Assembly: GCA_023105745.1 (NCBI GenBank)
Contig: JALGQZ010000017.1
Coordinates: forward strand, 840,001 to 904,000
From: Austropuccinia psidii
Lineage: Eukaryota > Basidiomycota > Pucciniomycetes > Pucciniales > Sphaerophragmiaceae
DNA: 64,000 bases
Direction of reading: 5' to 3'
Position numbers and translations under genes: made by a program. The notes beneath the pieces are model-generated. The model was not told the origin of the DNA. It did not search any database and was given only the letters and a program-made list of their open reading frames with translations. This document shows, piece by piece, positions 55,114-64,000 of the stretch. Every line of letters begins with the position of its first letter. Positions within the stretch are counted from its first letter, which is position 1.

Positions 55114-58100
55114 AAGAAGATATTCAATCAAGTATTAATAATATATCACTAAAAAATGAATTGCCAAGGCAATCCACACCATTTCTTGACAGAAATGATC
55201 TTAACTTGAATAATGATTTACATCATACAATTTCAAGTAATGATGTGGAAACTGCTTGCAATTACAAAGACATTCCAAGATTAGAGGAATGGCCAACCTT
55301 CAGTGGTGAAGGAGAATATAATCATATGGAATTTATGAAAACAATTGATATGTTCAAAGAAGACTTTAACATACCAGATGAATACATAAGTGCCAGACTA
55401 CACTCATTATTTACCAAATCAGCTAAGAAATGGTATTATAAGATGAGACAAGACCATGGAAAACATTCCTGGCCTTGGTGGAAAGAACAAGTTATTTCCA
55501 AATGGGCAAATGATTCCTGGAGATTTAGAATGGAAAATTCTTTTGAGGAAGCCATTTTTAATATTGAGAGGGACAGGCCCATGACTTGGTTTCTTAAACA
55601 GAAGGACAGATTAACTGCCCTTCATCCTGATATGTCTGAACCAATGGTACATAAAAGGATATTAAGAAAGTGTGGTGGTGACCTTGAGCATGCTATAAGA
55701 AGCAGATGTATTGAGCCTTGCTCTACAGAAGATTATATCAATGCTATGGAGGATATCACTACTAGAACAAAAATTGGAAGAAATTGGTATAAACCCCCAA
55801 TAGACAACAAGACTAGTGGGAAACCAATTTCAAAACCAAATAAACCACATGACAGACCTCCTTTGAAATGTCATAAATGTGGAAGCACATCTCATTTAGC
55901 AAACACTTGTCCAAAAAAGACAAGAGTCAATGAGATAAGTGTAGAAAAAGCGGAAGACACAAAAGAAACTGAGGTAGCTTTACATGAAAGTGATTCTGAA
56001 CCTTCAGAAGAAGAAGAAACATCAGAAGAACTTAGTATAGAGAATATTAATGTTTCTTTTGAGGTTACTGAGGTACATACTCACTTACCACAGTACAGTG
56101 ATGAATGTATGGATCTCATACATGTGCAAGATGCCAGAATGCAAAAAACCAAACCTGCCAGAGGTAAAGGTTATACAGCTGGGTCATCTTGTATCACTAA
56201 TATTGTGATAAATAACACAGAAGCCAAGATACATCTTGACTCAGGTGCTTTTTGCACTTGTGTTGGGAAAGATTATCTTGACAAAATTTATACCAATTGG
56301 CAAGACAAGCTGATGCCAATTGAAGGTGTAAAATTCAGCAGTGCTAGCCAGAATATGCATCCTTTGGGTATATTTGAAGCTACAATAATATTTCCTCACC
56401 CTGCAGGAAGTATGAGATTGAAAGCTGAATTTGTTGTTATGAATAATTGTACTTCACAACACTTTATACTTGGGAATGATTATCTCAATATCTATGGTAT
56501 TGATATTAATAATTATAAGGACAGATATTTCACTATAGGGGAAAATAAAAGGCAAAAATTTGCTTTTTCTCCAGAAAGAAAAGAAATTACTGTCATTCAA
56601 CAAGTAAAAAATGTTAATAAAGAAAAATTTGTGTCAGATCAATTAAGTGAAGCACAAATTAGTCCTGAATTAACACCAGAAATGAAGGAAGAACTTATTG
56701 AAATTTTATTTCAATTTCAAAAAGCCTTTGCTTCTGATGATGAACCACTTGGGGCTATAAAAGGCCATGAAGTGGATATCATGCTTAACGTGGAGAGACC
56801 TTATCCCCCACTATTAAGAAGACCAGCTTACCCAGCTAGCCCTAGGGCTAGAGAAGCATTAGAAAGTCATATTCATGAACTAATGAAACTGGGAGTTCTT
56901 AGAAAAGTTGGACACAATGAGGAAGTAGAAGTCACAACTCCAGTAATCATTACTTGGCATAATGATAAGTCAAGGATGGTTGGGGATTTTAGGGCATTGA
57001 ACACCTATACTATTCCAGACAGGTATCCAATCCCTAGAATCCATGAGACTTTGACTCAATTATCCAAAGCAAAGTTTATTACTTCCATGGATGCTCTTAA
57101 AGGCTTCCATCAGAATGTTTTAACACCTCATGCAAGGAAATTATTGAGAATAATAGCTCATTGTGGTATTTATGAATATTTGAGGATGCCTTTTGGTATT
57201 AAAAATGCACCCTCTCATTATCAAAGAATGATGAATACCATATTCCCACATGAATTATCAGAGGGATGGTTAATCATTTATATTGATGACATTATCATTT
57301 GTTCAGAAACCTGGCAATCACATTTAGAGAGACTTTCATTAGTACTTAGGAAAATTCTACAAGTGAACATGAAAATTTCTCTTAAAAAATGTAATTTTGG
57401 GTTTCATGAGTTGAAAGCTCTGGGACATGTAGTATCAGGACTAAGCCTTGGTGTTGACAAAAACAAAGTGGCTGCAGTTTTACTGAAACAAATGCCCCAG
57501 AACAAAAAAGAGATGATGTCTTTCTTAGGATTTGCCAGTTATTACAGGCAACACCTTAAAGATTTTGCAATCCATGCCAGATCATTATACAGAATTTGTG
57601 ATCAACAGACTGTTTTTGAAATGACACAGGAGAGAATTCAAGCATATGATAAAATCAAGCATGCCTTGACCAATGCACCATTATTATTGATGCCAGACTG
57701 GAAACTTCCTTTTAAGCTGTATATTGATGCATGTGGTGATGGTTTAGGAGCTGCTCTTCATCAAGTTCAAATTGTCAATGACAAACCTTATGAAGGTCCA
57801 GTTCGTTTTATTTCAAGACAAATTAAACCTACTGAGGCAAGATATGGAGCTAGCCAAATGGAGTGCCTTTGCCTTGTTTGGGCTCTGGAAAAACTTCATT
57901 ATTATCTTGATGGTAGTGTGTTTGAAGTAATTACTGATTGTAATGCAGTAAAATCACTTCTTAACATGAAGACTCCAAACAGACACATGTTAAGATGGCA
58001 GATTGCTATACAGGAGTATAGAGGCAACATGACCATAGTACATAAAGCTGGAAATATTCATAAGAATGCTGATGGCTTAAGTAGATGGGCATTACCCAAT

Positions 58101-59735
58101 ACACCTGATAATCCTGCCTATGTTCCTACAAGTGCAGAACCTCAAATCCCAATTGAAGGAATCAATATCACAGATGTTGGAACAGAATTCTTTGAAGAGG
58201 TTAGAGAAAGCTACAGGCAAGATAAGAATTGTCATATTCTTACTGCTCTACTTGACAAAGATTGTAAAGATGTAGCCTTGGCTAATTCTCTGGATGATAT
58301 TTGGAAAACATCTTATGATAATGGAAGATTTCATTTGTTTGATGGTATACTATATCATAGATCTAAACACACATGTGTCATGGTCCTATGTAGTAGAATG
58401 TTGATTAACACAATACTACTAGAATGCCATGATAACATTTATTCTGGACATCTGTCTGAAGACAGAACAATGGAAAGAATTAAGACATGTGCCTGGTGGC
58501 CATCTTGGAGAAAAGATGTCATTGAGTACTGTCATAGTTGTGATAGATGCCAGAAAGCCAATAAAGCTACTGGGAAAAGGTTTGGTTTAATGATCCATAT
58601 TCAAGAACCAAGTACCCCATGGGAAGTGGTTCACATGGATTGGGTAACTGCTTTACCACCTGGAGGTGATAAAAGTTACAATGCATGTCTTGTTATTGTG
58701 GACAGATATAGCAAAACACCAATCTTTTTACCATGCCATAAAGATGACACAGCTATGGATACAGCTCTTCTAATTTGGAACAGAGTCATATCCCATACTG
58801 GTCTCTTTAAAAATATCATTAGTGATAGAGACCCAAAATTCACATCAGCCTTATGGACTAATCTACATAAGCTTTTGGGTACAAAATTATCATTTTCAAC
58901 GGCCTACCATCCACAAACAGATGGACTGGCAGAAAGAATGATTCAAACCCTTGAGGACATGATCAGAAGATTTTGTGCTTATGGCCTGGAGTTTAAAGAT
59001 TCTGATGGCTTTACCCATGATTGGTGTACTCTTATACCAGCATTGGAATTAGCCTACAAGACCTCCATCCATGCTTCAACAGGCAAGACTCCTGCAATGT
59101 TGGAAAAAGGATGGAACCCCAAACTTCCAGTTGATACTTTGAAAAAAGATTTGGTTGACATTCATCCAACTGCTTCAAGCTTTAAGCTGCTGCTTGATAA
59201 AGTGAGACATCATGCAAATCAAAGCATGAATGATGCCTTTGAATATGCTAAGCAGAAATGGGATAAAAGTCATAAGACACCAGAATTCAAAGTAGGGGAC
59301 TTAATACTAGTTTCAACCTTGAACTTTAATAATATTAAAGGTCCAAAGAAATTGAAAGATTCCTTTGCAGGACCATTTATTATTAAAGCCCTCCATGGGA
59401 CAAATGCAGTGCAAGTAGAACTGTCAGGAGAGTTAGGAAACAAACACCCAACTTTCCCTGTCAGTCTTGTAAAGCATTACACATCAAGTGATAAGGAATT
59501 ATTTCCTTTGAGAAATGAAACACCCTTAGAAGTACCCCCACTTGAACCAAGTGAGGAAAAGAAAGTACTGAAAGTCTTAAAAGAAAGAAGACTTAGGGGT
59601 AAAAATGAAAGAGAATACTTAGTCAGGTACAGAAATCCACAACATGAAGATGAGTGGGTTGAAGAAAGTAAGATACCTGATTCCCAAAAGTTTCTCAGAA
59701 GATTCAGACATGAGAGAAGACCAATTCCTCAATAA
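55110..59735 (+). CDS. Gypsy-D gag-pol polyprotein, capsid to chromodomain (1,541 codons)
   Basis: Fully open to TAA at 59733-59735. The first codon of the open stretch is TTG, not a start; translation must come from upstream gag. Order: capsid-like segment (about 60-240), CCHC knuckle CX2CX4HX4C (C254-C267), protease LDSGAFCTC (D377), reverse transcriptase with YIDD (724-727), RNase [10 protein letters not shown] (D873), integrase with HHCC part ([20 protein letters not shown]) and catalytic D1177, D1239, E1275 (35 residues between the last two), and C-terminal chromodomain ([19 protein letters not shown]). Every catalytic residue I can check is present, unlike Gypsy-A, -B and -C. Chromodomains in this family direct integration to chromatin marks. 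Confidence 0.95.
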   Translation: MKEDIQSSINNISLKNELPRQSTPFLDRNDLNLNNDLHHTISSNDVETACNYKDIPRLEEWPTFSGEGEYNHMEFMKTIDMFKEDFNIPDEYISARLHSLFTKSAKKWYYKMRQDHGKHSWPWWKEQVISKWANDSWRFRMENSFEEAIFNIERDRPMTWFLKQKDRLTALHPDMSEPMVHKRILRKCGGDLEHAIRSRCIEPCSTEDYINAMEDITTRTKIGRNWYKPPIDNKTSGKPISKPNKPHDRPPLKCHKCGSTSHLANTCPKKTRVNEISVEKAEDTKETEVALHESDSEPSEEEETSEELSIENINVSFEVTEVHTHLPQYSDECMDLIHVQDARMQKTKPARGKGYTAGSSCITNIVINNTEAKIHLDSGAFCTCVGKDYLDKIYTNWQDKLMPIEGVKFSSASQNMHPLGIFEATIIFPHPAGSMRLKAEFVVMNNCTSQHFILGNDYLNIYGIDINNYKDRYFTIGENKRQKFAFSPERKEITVIQQVKNVNKEKFVSDQLSEAQISPELTPEMKEELIEILFQFQKAFASDDEPLGAIKGHEVDIMLNVERPYPPLLRRPAYPASPRAREALESHIHELMKLGVLRKVGHNEEVEVTTPVIITWHNDKSRMVGDFRALNTYTIPDRYPIPRIHETLTQLSKAKFITSMDALKGFHQNVLTPHARKLLRIIAHCGIYEYLRMPFGIKNAPSHYQRMMNTIFPHELSEGWLIIYIDDIIICSETWQSHLERLSLVLRKILQVNMKISLKKCNFGFHELKALGHVVSGLSLGVDKNKVAAVLLKQMPQNKKEMMSFLGFASYYRQHLKDFAIHARSLYRICDQQTVFEMTQERIQAYDKIKHALTNAPLLLMPDWKLPFKLYIDACGDGLGAALHQVQIVNDKPYEGPVRFISRQIKPTEARYGASQMECLCLVWALEKLHYYLDGSVFEVITDCNAVKSLLNMKTPNRHMLRWQIAIQEYRGNMTIVHKAGNIHKNADGLSRWALPNTPDNPAYVPTSAEPQIPIEGINITDVGTEFFEEVRESYRQDKNCHILTALLDKDCKDVALANSLDDIWKTSYDNGRFHLFDGILYHRSKHTCVMVLCSRMLINTILLECHDNIYSGHLSEDRTMERIKTCAWWPSWRKDVIEYCHSCDRCQKANKATGKRFGLMIHIQEPSTPWEVVHMDWVTALPPGGDKSYNACLVIVDRYSKTPIFLPCHKDDTAMDTALLIWNRVISHTGLFKNIISDRDPKFTSALWTNLHKLLGTKLSFSTAYHPQTDGLAERMIQTLEDMIRRFCAYGLEFKDSDGFTHDWCTLIPALELAYKTSIHASTGKTPAMLEKGWNPKLPVDTLKKDLVDIHPTASSFKLLLDKVRHHANQSMNDAFEYAKQKWDKSHKTPEFKVGDLILVSTLNFNNIKGPKKLKDSFAGPFIIKALHGTNAVQVELSGELGNKHPTFPVSLVKHYTSSDKELFPLRNETPLEVPPLEPSEEKKVLKVLKERRLRGKNEREYLVRYRNPQHEDEWVEESKIPDSQKFLRRFRHERRPIPQ

Positions 59736-59868
59736 AAGTTTGAATTGTGTGCTTTACATACTTGAACAGTATAAGTAGAGAGGTTGGACAGTGGATTATA
59801 CCCCCCCCAAATAACTTGGGGGTACACTAAAGGAAAATTGTGGTACAATTTTTTTTGGTGGTAGGGAA
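59736..59868 (+). promoter_or_regulatory. Gypsy-D 3' untranslated region and polypurine tract
   Basis: Short noncoding end with AATTGTGGTACAATT palindrome-like word and GGTGGTAGGGAA (59857-59868) just before the 3' LTR. The same tract precedes the Gypsy-C 3' LTR. Confidence 0.7.
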
Positions 59869-62065
59869 TGTGAGCCTGTGAGGTATGTTTAACATACCCA
59901 TAAGGCCACAAATGATTTTATAAACAATTAAATTTGTCTTAAACAGACTTTTTAGTTGAATTTAAAATAAAAAATAATAAAAAATAAGTATAACTTTTTT
60001 TTGGATAAACAAAGTTATAATTATTATGTCATTTTTGGATTCTACACCAAAAATAACCTAGGGTACACCCATAGGGTGTTATACCCAAAAACACTTATTT
60101 CTTGTGTTATTAGAAGATTTAAGAATCTCACAGTACTAATGTAACTTTTTAACATTTTTTTAAAAATTGTTAAATTTAAGCTTAATTAAGCTTAAATTTA
60201 AAGTTACATAAGGTTTATGCAACTTTACCAAAATTTTAGTTAAAATTGAGGTGTGGTGTATATTTACTGAATTGGCTAAGGATTTGCCATACAGAATGTA
60301 AATCCTGCGTGAGCTCAATTTAAAAGGGTTTAAGGCCATAGTATGGCTTTAAATAAATAAAAGGGCAAAATCCACGCAAAAAGGTGGGACAAAGGAAAAA
60401 GACCAAATAGAGCTGGGGTACCCAACTTTTTGGATCTGCAAGGATTCAATTAAGGTTGTCCACCTGTATTGGAGGATTTTCAACCTTATTTAAACTTTAA
60501 GATTAGACTTTGATCCAACCTTAAGGTTTAAACTGGTTTTATCCTAAATTGGACAGGAATTTCAAGCTGCCAAGAGGGTAAATCCCAATAAGCAGGCTTG
60601 GAATCAAGGTTTTAAGAACTGTCAAAGCTTAATCAAGCTTAAAAAGCTTAAATAAGCTTAAAACTTTAAGGTTTCAATCATCAAAACCTTATCAAAACTT
60701 AAGGTTTTGTGTGTATTGCTATTTTACGTGGAAAAATAGTAATAACTTCAAAAATTCATTAAAAATCCAAATCTTAATGGATTTGCTTGAAAATTTCACA
60801 CAGCTTAGAATTTAATATTATCAATATATAAATTAAATTTTAAGTATCTTTTATTAATAGGTTTCCTGGGTAATTAGCCTGGAAAATTACTTTTTTAATT
60901 AAGCTTAAAGAAAATTATGATTTCTTTAAAAATTAATTAAAAATTCAGTTTAAGAGATTTCTGCTTGAAACTCTGATTTTATGTTGTTCATGTGATGAAC
61001 TTTAATATAAATAAACTTATTTTATATTAAAACTTAAAATAATTAAACTAAATGAGGATTAAAGTTACTTGGAGTTAAGAATAACACTGATAACTTTAAA
61101 TTGGAAGTAAAAATAAGTTGCCTTAAGTTAAGAACTTAATTTTTAAGCATGGTTTTTCAGTTTTGAACTGAGCACGCCCTCTACATCCATTATGAATCAT
61201 GAGAGCTGCTCTGTAGACATAAAAAGAGTCTTTTCATCACTGTTTTTGTCCATCATTCATAATCAATCCAATCATATTAGAAATTTAAACAGGTAAAGTT
61301 TTATTAAATATAAAATCTTATTATTAAAAGTAATTCTTAAGTTATTTTTATTCTTTATTTATTAAATTAAAGAATTGAAGTCATAGAATTCAGATTATTG
61401 TTGTAATCATCTATAATAAATTTTATTATATAAAATTATCATCTTAAATATCTTTTAAAATCCACAAATTCCTCTCAAAAACTCTTTAATCATAAATTTA
61501 AGTATAAAAAGTTGTTTTATCTTTGATTTTATTGATTTTTGGCGTGTTTTTAACTTATAATCATTATTTAATATAATAACTGTTGTTTTATAACTTGTTG
61601 TATTAAATAAATCTTATAAGTAAGTTTTCTCTAAAAGTTCTATATATTTTTTTATCTAGTAATAGTTTTTTTTATATAGAATTTTATTCTATAAAGAATT
61701 ATTTCTGCACAGTGTGTGATTAATTCTTTTTATAAATAATATTTATATTATTTATAAGTGGTTAATATTCTTATTTTCCACGTGTAATTGTCTCATTAAG
61801 AGCTTTACACTTCTTATTGTTATAACTGTCAGTGACTATAACAATAATAGAATAATTATAATTTATTATAATTATTATATTTTTTTTTTTATTATTATAT
61901 TATTATAATAATAATTAAATTTATTTTTTTTATATAATTATTTTTAATAATTATATTTAAATTTGTGGTTATAATATTTCATTATATTATATTTTTCTAC
62001 TGAGGACAGTCATAGTACTCTTGATATTGTTACTATTATCAAGAGTTTCATAGACAAACCTTACA
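59869..62065 (+). repeat. 3' LTR of Gypsy-D (2,197 bp)
   Basis: Same sequence and length as the 5' LTR with two detected substitutions. Its outer edge TTACA is followed by AAAAG and then the upstream region of the Zn2Cys6-type gene, so its promoter, if active, points at that gene. Confidence 0.97.
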
Positions 62066-62070
62066 AAAAG

Positions 62071-62491
62071 ACCATCTTCACACGACACGCACTTCACTTT
62101 CTTTCTCACCCGCTCCACTTCGTTCAACCTCACCCGCATTTGTCCTTGTGCGTATTCCCCCTCGTCTTCCTGCCTTTCCAGTCTTTTCTTTCGCACTCGA
62201 CTAACCCCACTCCCCTTCCTGCTCGCTTTTTGTTTATTCTTCTGATCCGTTCAGAAGCTCCCTTCTATCCACCTCGTGCGTTACCTCTTTTTTTAACTTT
62301 TGTCAACATTATGTACTGATATTAATATTTTTCTTCCTTCACGACTTCCTTCCAGAGTTTTAAAAAGTTCCGACTAGAGCGTTTTCAATTTGATTCCGTT
62401 TTAAATTTATATAATTCATCGTATGCCTTCATTTTCTTTCTTGATTGTTTACTTTGTATGCAGTTACTAACCTCGCTTGCTTTGTTTTTAG
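62071..62491 (+). promoter_or_regulatory. 5' untranslated region of the Zn2Cys6-type gene
   Basis: Pyrimidine-rich leader, no AT-rich transposon character. Just before the ATG a TTACTAAC branch-site-like word (62463-62470) and TTTTTAG (62485-62491) form a good 3' splice site, so a 5'-UTR intron ending directly at the start codon is likely; its donor is uncertain. Confidence 0.5.
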
Positions 62492-63868
62492 ATGTCGTGC
62501 ACTTTATGCACCAAGCGGGGTATCCCCTGCATTCGTTCCTCGACGACGAACGACGCTTGTGATGCTTGCCGACAAGCACACAAGAAATGTTCGTTCGTTG
62601 TCCGCCCCTTCCGACCACGAGGCCAGAGGAGTTCTCGCCCAAGACGCCCTCGCGAGGACTCCTTTGTGGTCGACGATGATGAAACCATTTCCGAGCGTGA
62701 ATGGACGCCGGGCCCCCAAACAGGCCAACGGGAACGATTCCGGACGATTAGCCCTGTCCCCTCCAGTATCGATTTGTCCACTCCCCCTCCTAGGCCACCA
62801 TACAATGGTCACTTCACTCCTCGACCGGAGCGAAGTGATTATCCGGCCGATGAAGGATGGCGATGGCGAGAGGACATTCGAGCTTGGGCTGATCGTCACC
62901 ATGTCTTGTCACCGATGGGATTCAAACGCCAAAGTAAGTTTTATTTCTCCTCCTTATCTCATTTCTCTTCATGCAATAATATTGACTTTTTTCCATTTCT
63001 CATAGAACAAAACCCCCCGAATCCCCCCGACAAGACTCTCCCGTTGCTAGTTTGCCTCGCGAGCAAACCCCCCGGCAACCCACTCCAGGCCCGAGTGGCA
63101 CCCGATGGTCTGAGGAATTATTCCGCGGTAAGCAGCCAAAGTTTCATTTCATTTCCACTTTCACTTTCGAGTCGAGTGAACTGACTCTTCCTCCTTTTTT
63201 AGAACCCTCCCGAACCGCAGAGCCACCTATTCCTGGCCCAAGTCCAGCGTCCCAACAACCTGAGGACGATACGACTTGTGAGCCAGAACCTGAGGTGGCT
63301 CCTACGCAATCCACGGAGGAACCTTTTGGTAAGTCACCACTTCTCCTTCTTCACTCTTCTCAACTTTTCCTCACCATTTTTTCAACCGTCTCCAGATCGT
63401 CCCGCCACTCTTCGCTCGATAATCATCATCGACGATACGCCCGTGGGATCCCCAGTTCCCCATCCCCCTCCCCCTCCCCCTTCTTCTTACCCGACTCGCC
63501 CACCTTCCCCTTCCATTCCCCCCCCCCTCCCCAGAGATCCCTTCCAGTGCCCCCAAGAACCCCAACGCCTCCTCCCCCCGGTGCCAAGCTCGTCTCATTC
63601 CCACGATGACGCTCGCCAGGAATTCACCGACCTGCGACCGACCCTAATGATTCCTCGAGCAATCGTCCACGATTCAATCAACCGAATCTTGTTGGAGCAT
63701 CATCGCTTGCTCCACATGATTCCTTTCGTGGATGCAACTCATCGAAATGAGATGCACCAGGACTTCCGGGACGAACTAAACCGCCTCCTTGCCCAGGCAC
63801 TGGAGGCTTATCCAAAGGAGGACATAACCGGGATAGTCTCCAAATTCCTCGAAAAATCAAAAATTTAA
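62492..63868 (+). pseudogene. Zn2Cys6-type, proline-rich protein gene, 4 exons, one base out of frame
   Basis: Exons 62492-62933, 63006-63127, 63203-63328 and 63396-63868; introns begin GTAAGT, GTAAGC, GTAAGT and end TAG, TAG, CAG. Exons sum to 1,163 nt, one short of a multiple of three. Both frames of exon 2 are consistent with a missing C in one of the C6 runs (63013-63018 or 63022-63027); the alternate frame reads PREQTPRQPTPGPSG and links properly to exons 3 and 4. Residues 3-33 give C-X2-C-X6-C-X9-C-X2-C-X6-C, the Zn2Cys6 spacing of fungal transcription factors. Then comes a basic stretch (RPFRPRGQRSSRPRRPR), a long Pro/Ser-rich middle and a helical C-terminus (NRILLEHHRLLHMIPF...FRDELNRLLAQAL). 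I recall many near-identical rust proteins, so it may be a repeat family. A sequencing error in the C run could explain the shift. Confidence 0.72.
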
Positions 63869-64000
63869 AAAAAAATAATCCCATTATTTCCACTTTTGAT
63901 CATTTTTAATACTCTCTTTTAAATAAATTATTATTTGTAATCAATTATTATTATGTTCAAATTCTATTACATTCTTTGTTCACGTAAAAATTACTTATTT
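63869..64000 (+). other. AT-rich 3' flank
   Basis: A run of A directly after the stop codon, then AT-rich sequence including TTTAAATAAATTATT, a possible polyadenylation region. No gene. Confidence 0.4.

Larger units (their letters stand above)
51053..62065 (+). mobile_element. Gypsy-D: complete Ty3/Gypsy chromodomain retrotransposon (11,013 bp)
   Basis: LTRs of exactly 2,197 bp at each end (51053-53249, 59869-62065), TG...CA termini, and a perfect 5-bp duplication AAAAG (51048-51052, 62066-62070). Corresponding LTR positions keep a constant offset of 8,816. I found only two differences (52351 C versus 61167 A; 52684 T versus 61500 A), so the insertion is very recent. The internal part carries a primer-site-like sequence, leader, gag region in overlapping frames and a 1,541-codon gag-pol frame with all catalytic motifs. 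The one clear defect is a missing A in a run at 55085-55089 relative to Gypsy-A, which shifts early gag against the rest. Confidence 0.97.

Noticed and set aside
1..62065. Gypsy-A and Gypsy-D as inverted arms of one large composite unit
   Set aside because: Gypsy-D has its own perfect target duplication and is much younger than Gypsy-A, so they inserted independently.
62385..62902. Minus-strand open frames opposite the Zn2Cys6-type gene
   Set aside because: Shadows of the plus-strand exon 1, which has splice sites and a cysteine pattern.

Overview
ORGANISM. The window is eukaryotic and fungal. It has short (58-83 nt) GT-AG introns, chromodomain Ty3/Gypsy elements, a Tnp2/Plavaka-type transposase and a Zn2Cys6-type cysteine cluster. 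It is mostly AT-rich transposon sequence with small islands of balanced composition. The Gypsy gag starts, the rust-type Gypsy-B proteins and the Cys-cluster protein resemble predicted proteins I remember from rust fungi (Pucciniales), especially Austropuccinia psidii. That is unverified recollection, so I call it 'probably a rust fungus'.

LAYOUT. (1) 1-5686: Gypsy-A, minus strand, cut by the window edge, broken by nonsense codons. (2) 5687-10500: decayed AT-rich DNA with one degenerate LTR-like stretch. (3) 10505-28820: one decayed plus-strand Ty1/Copia element, split by four nested insertions and ended by a fifth. Its fragments can be re-joined by removing, in order, a solo LTR (11518-13012, TSD GTTAT), a solo Gypsy-B-type LTR (14612-15320, TSD GGTAG), a TRIM-LTR/Gypsy-B composite (15492-25754, flanks TAATG) and a solo Gypsy-C-type LTR (25936-27901, TSD ATATT). 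Gypsy-B carries a complete 448-bp TRIM in its 3' LTR (TSD GCAGG). (4) 28821-38730: Gypsy-C, minus strand, inserted at the end of the Copia element. It has lost its 5' LTR and carries a solo LTR inside gag (TSD GGCTT). (5) 38734-51052: gene-bearing island with a Tnp2-like transposase (minus, one stop codon), an unknown 4-exon gene (plus, 623 aa) and a 4-exon SNF2/DEAH ATPase (minus, 737 aa), plus tandem repeats and three related palindromes near the gene starts. (6) 51053-62065: Gypsy-D, complete, with near-identical 2,197-bp LTRs, a perfect 5-bp TSD and an open 1,541-codon gag-pol frame. (7) 62492-63868: a 4-exon gene for a Zn2Cys6-type, proline-rich protein, one base out of frame. Gypsy-D sits in the TATAAAAG sequence that would have been this gene's TATA box.

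HOW IT FITS. Gypsy-A, -C and -D share a plan: long LTR, an apparent spliced leader, a short ATG-started N-terminal frame, a conserved second reading frame overlapping it, then gag-CCHC-PR-RT-RH-IN-chromodomain. Gypsy-B is a second Gypsy lineage, and the TRIM shares its end sequences and polypurine tract, so Gypsy-B-like enzymes may mobilise it. The transposase, unknown protein and SNF2 ATPase may be a mobile or co-regulated cassette; this is inference.
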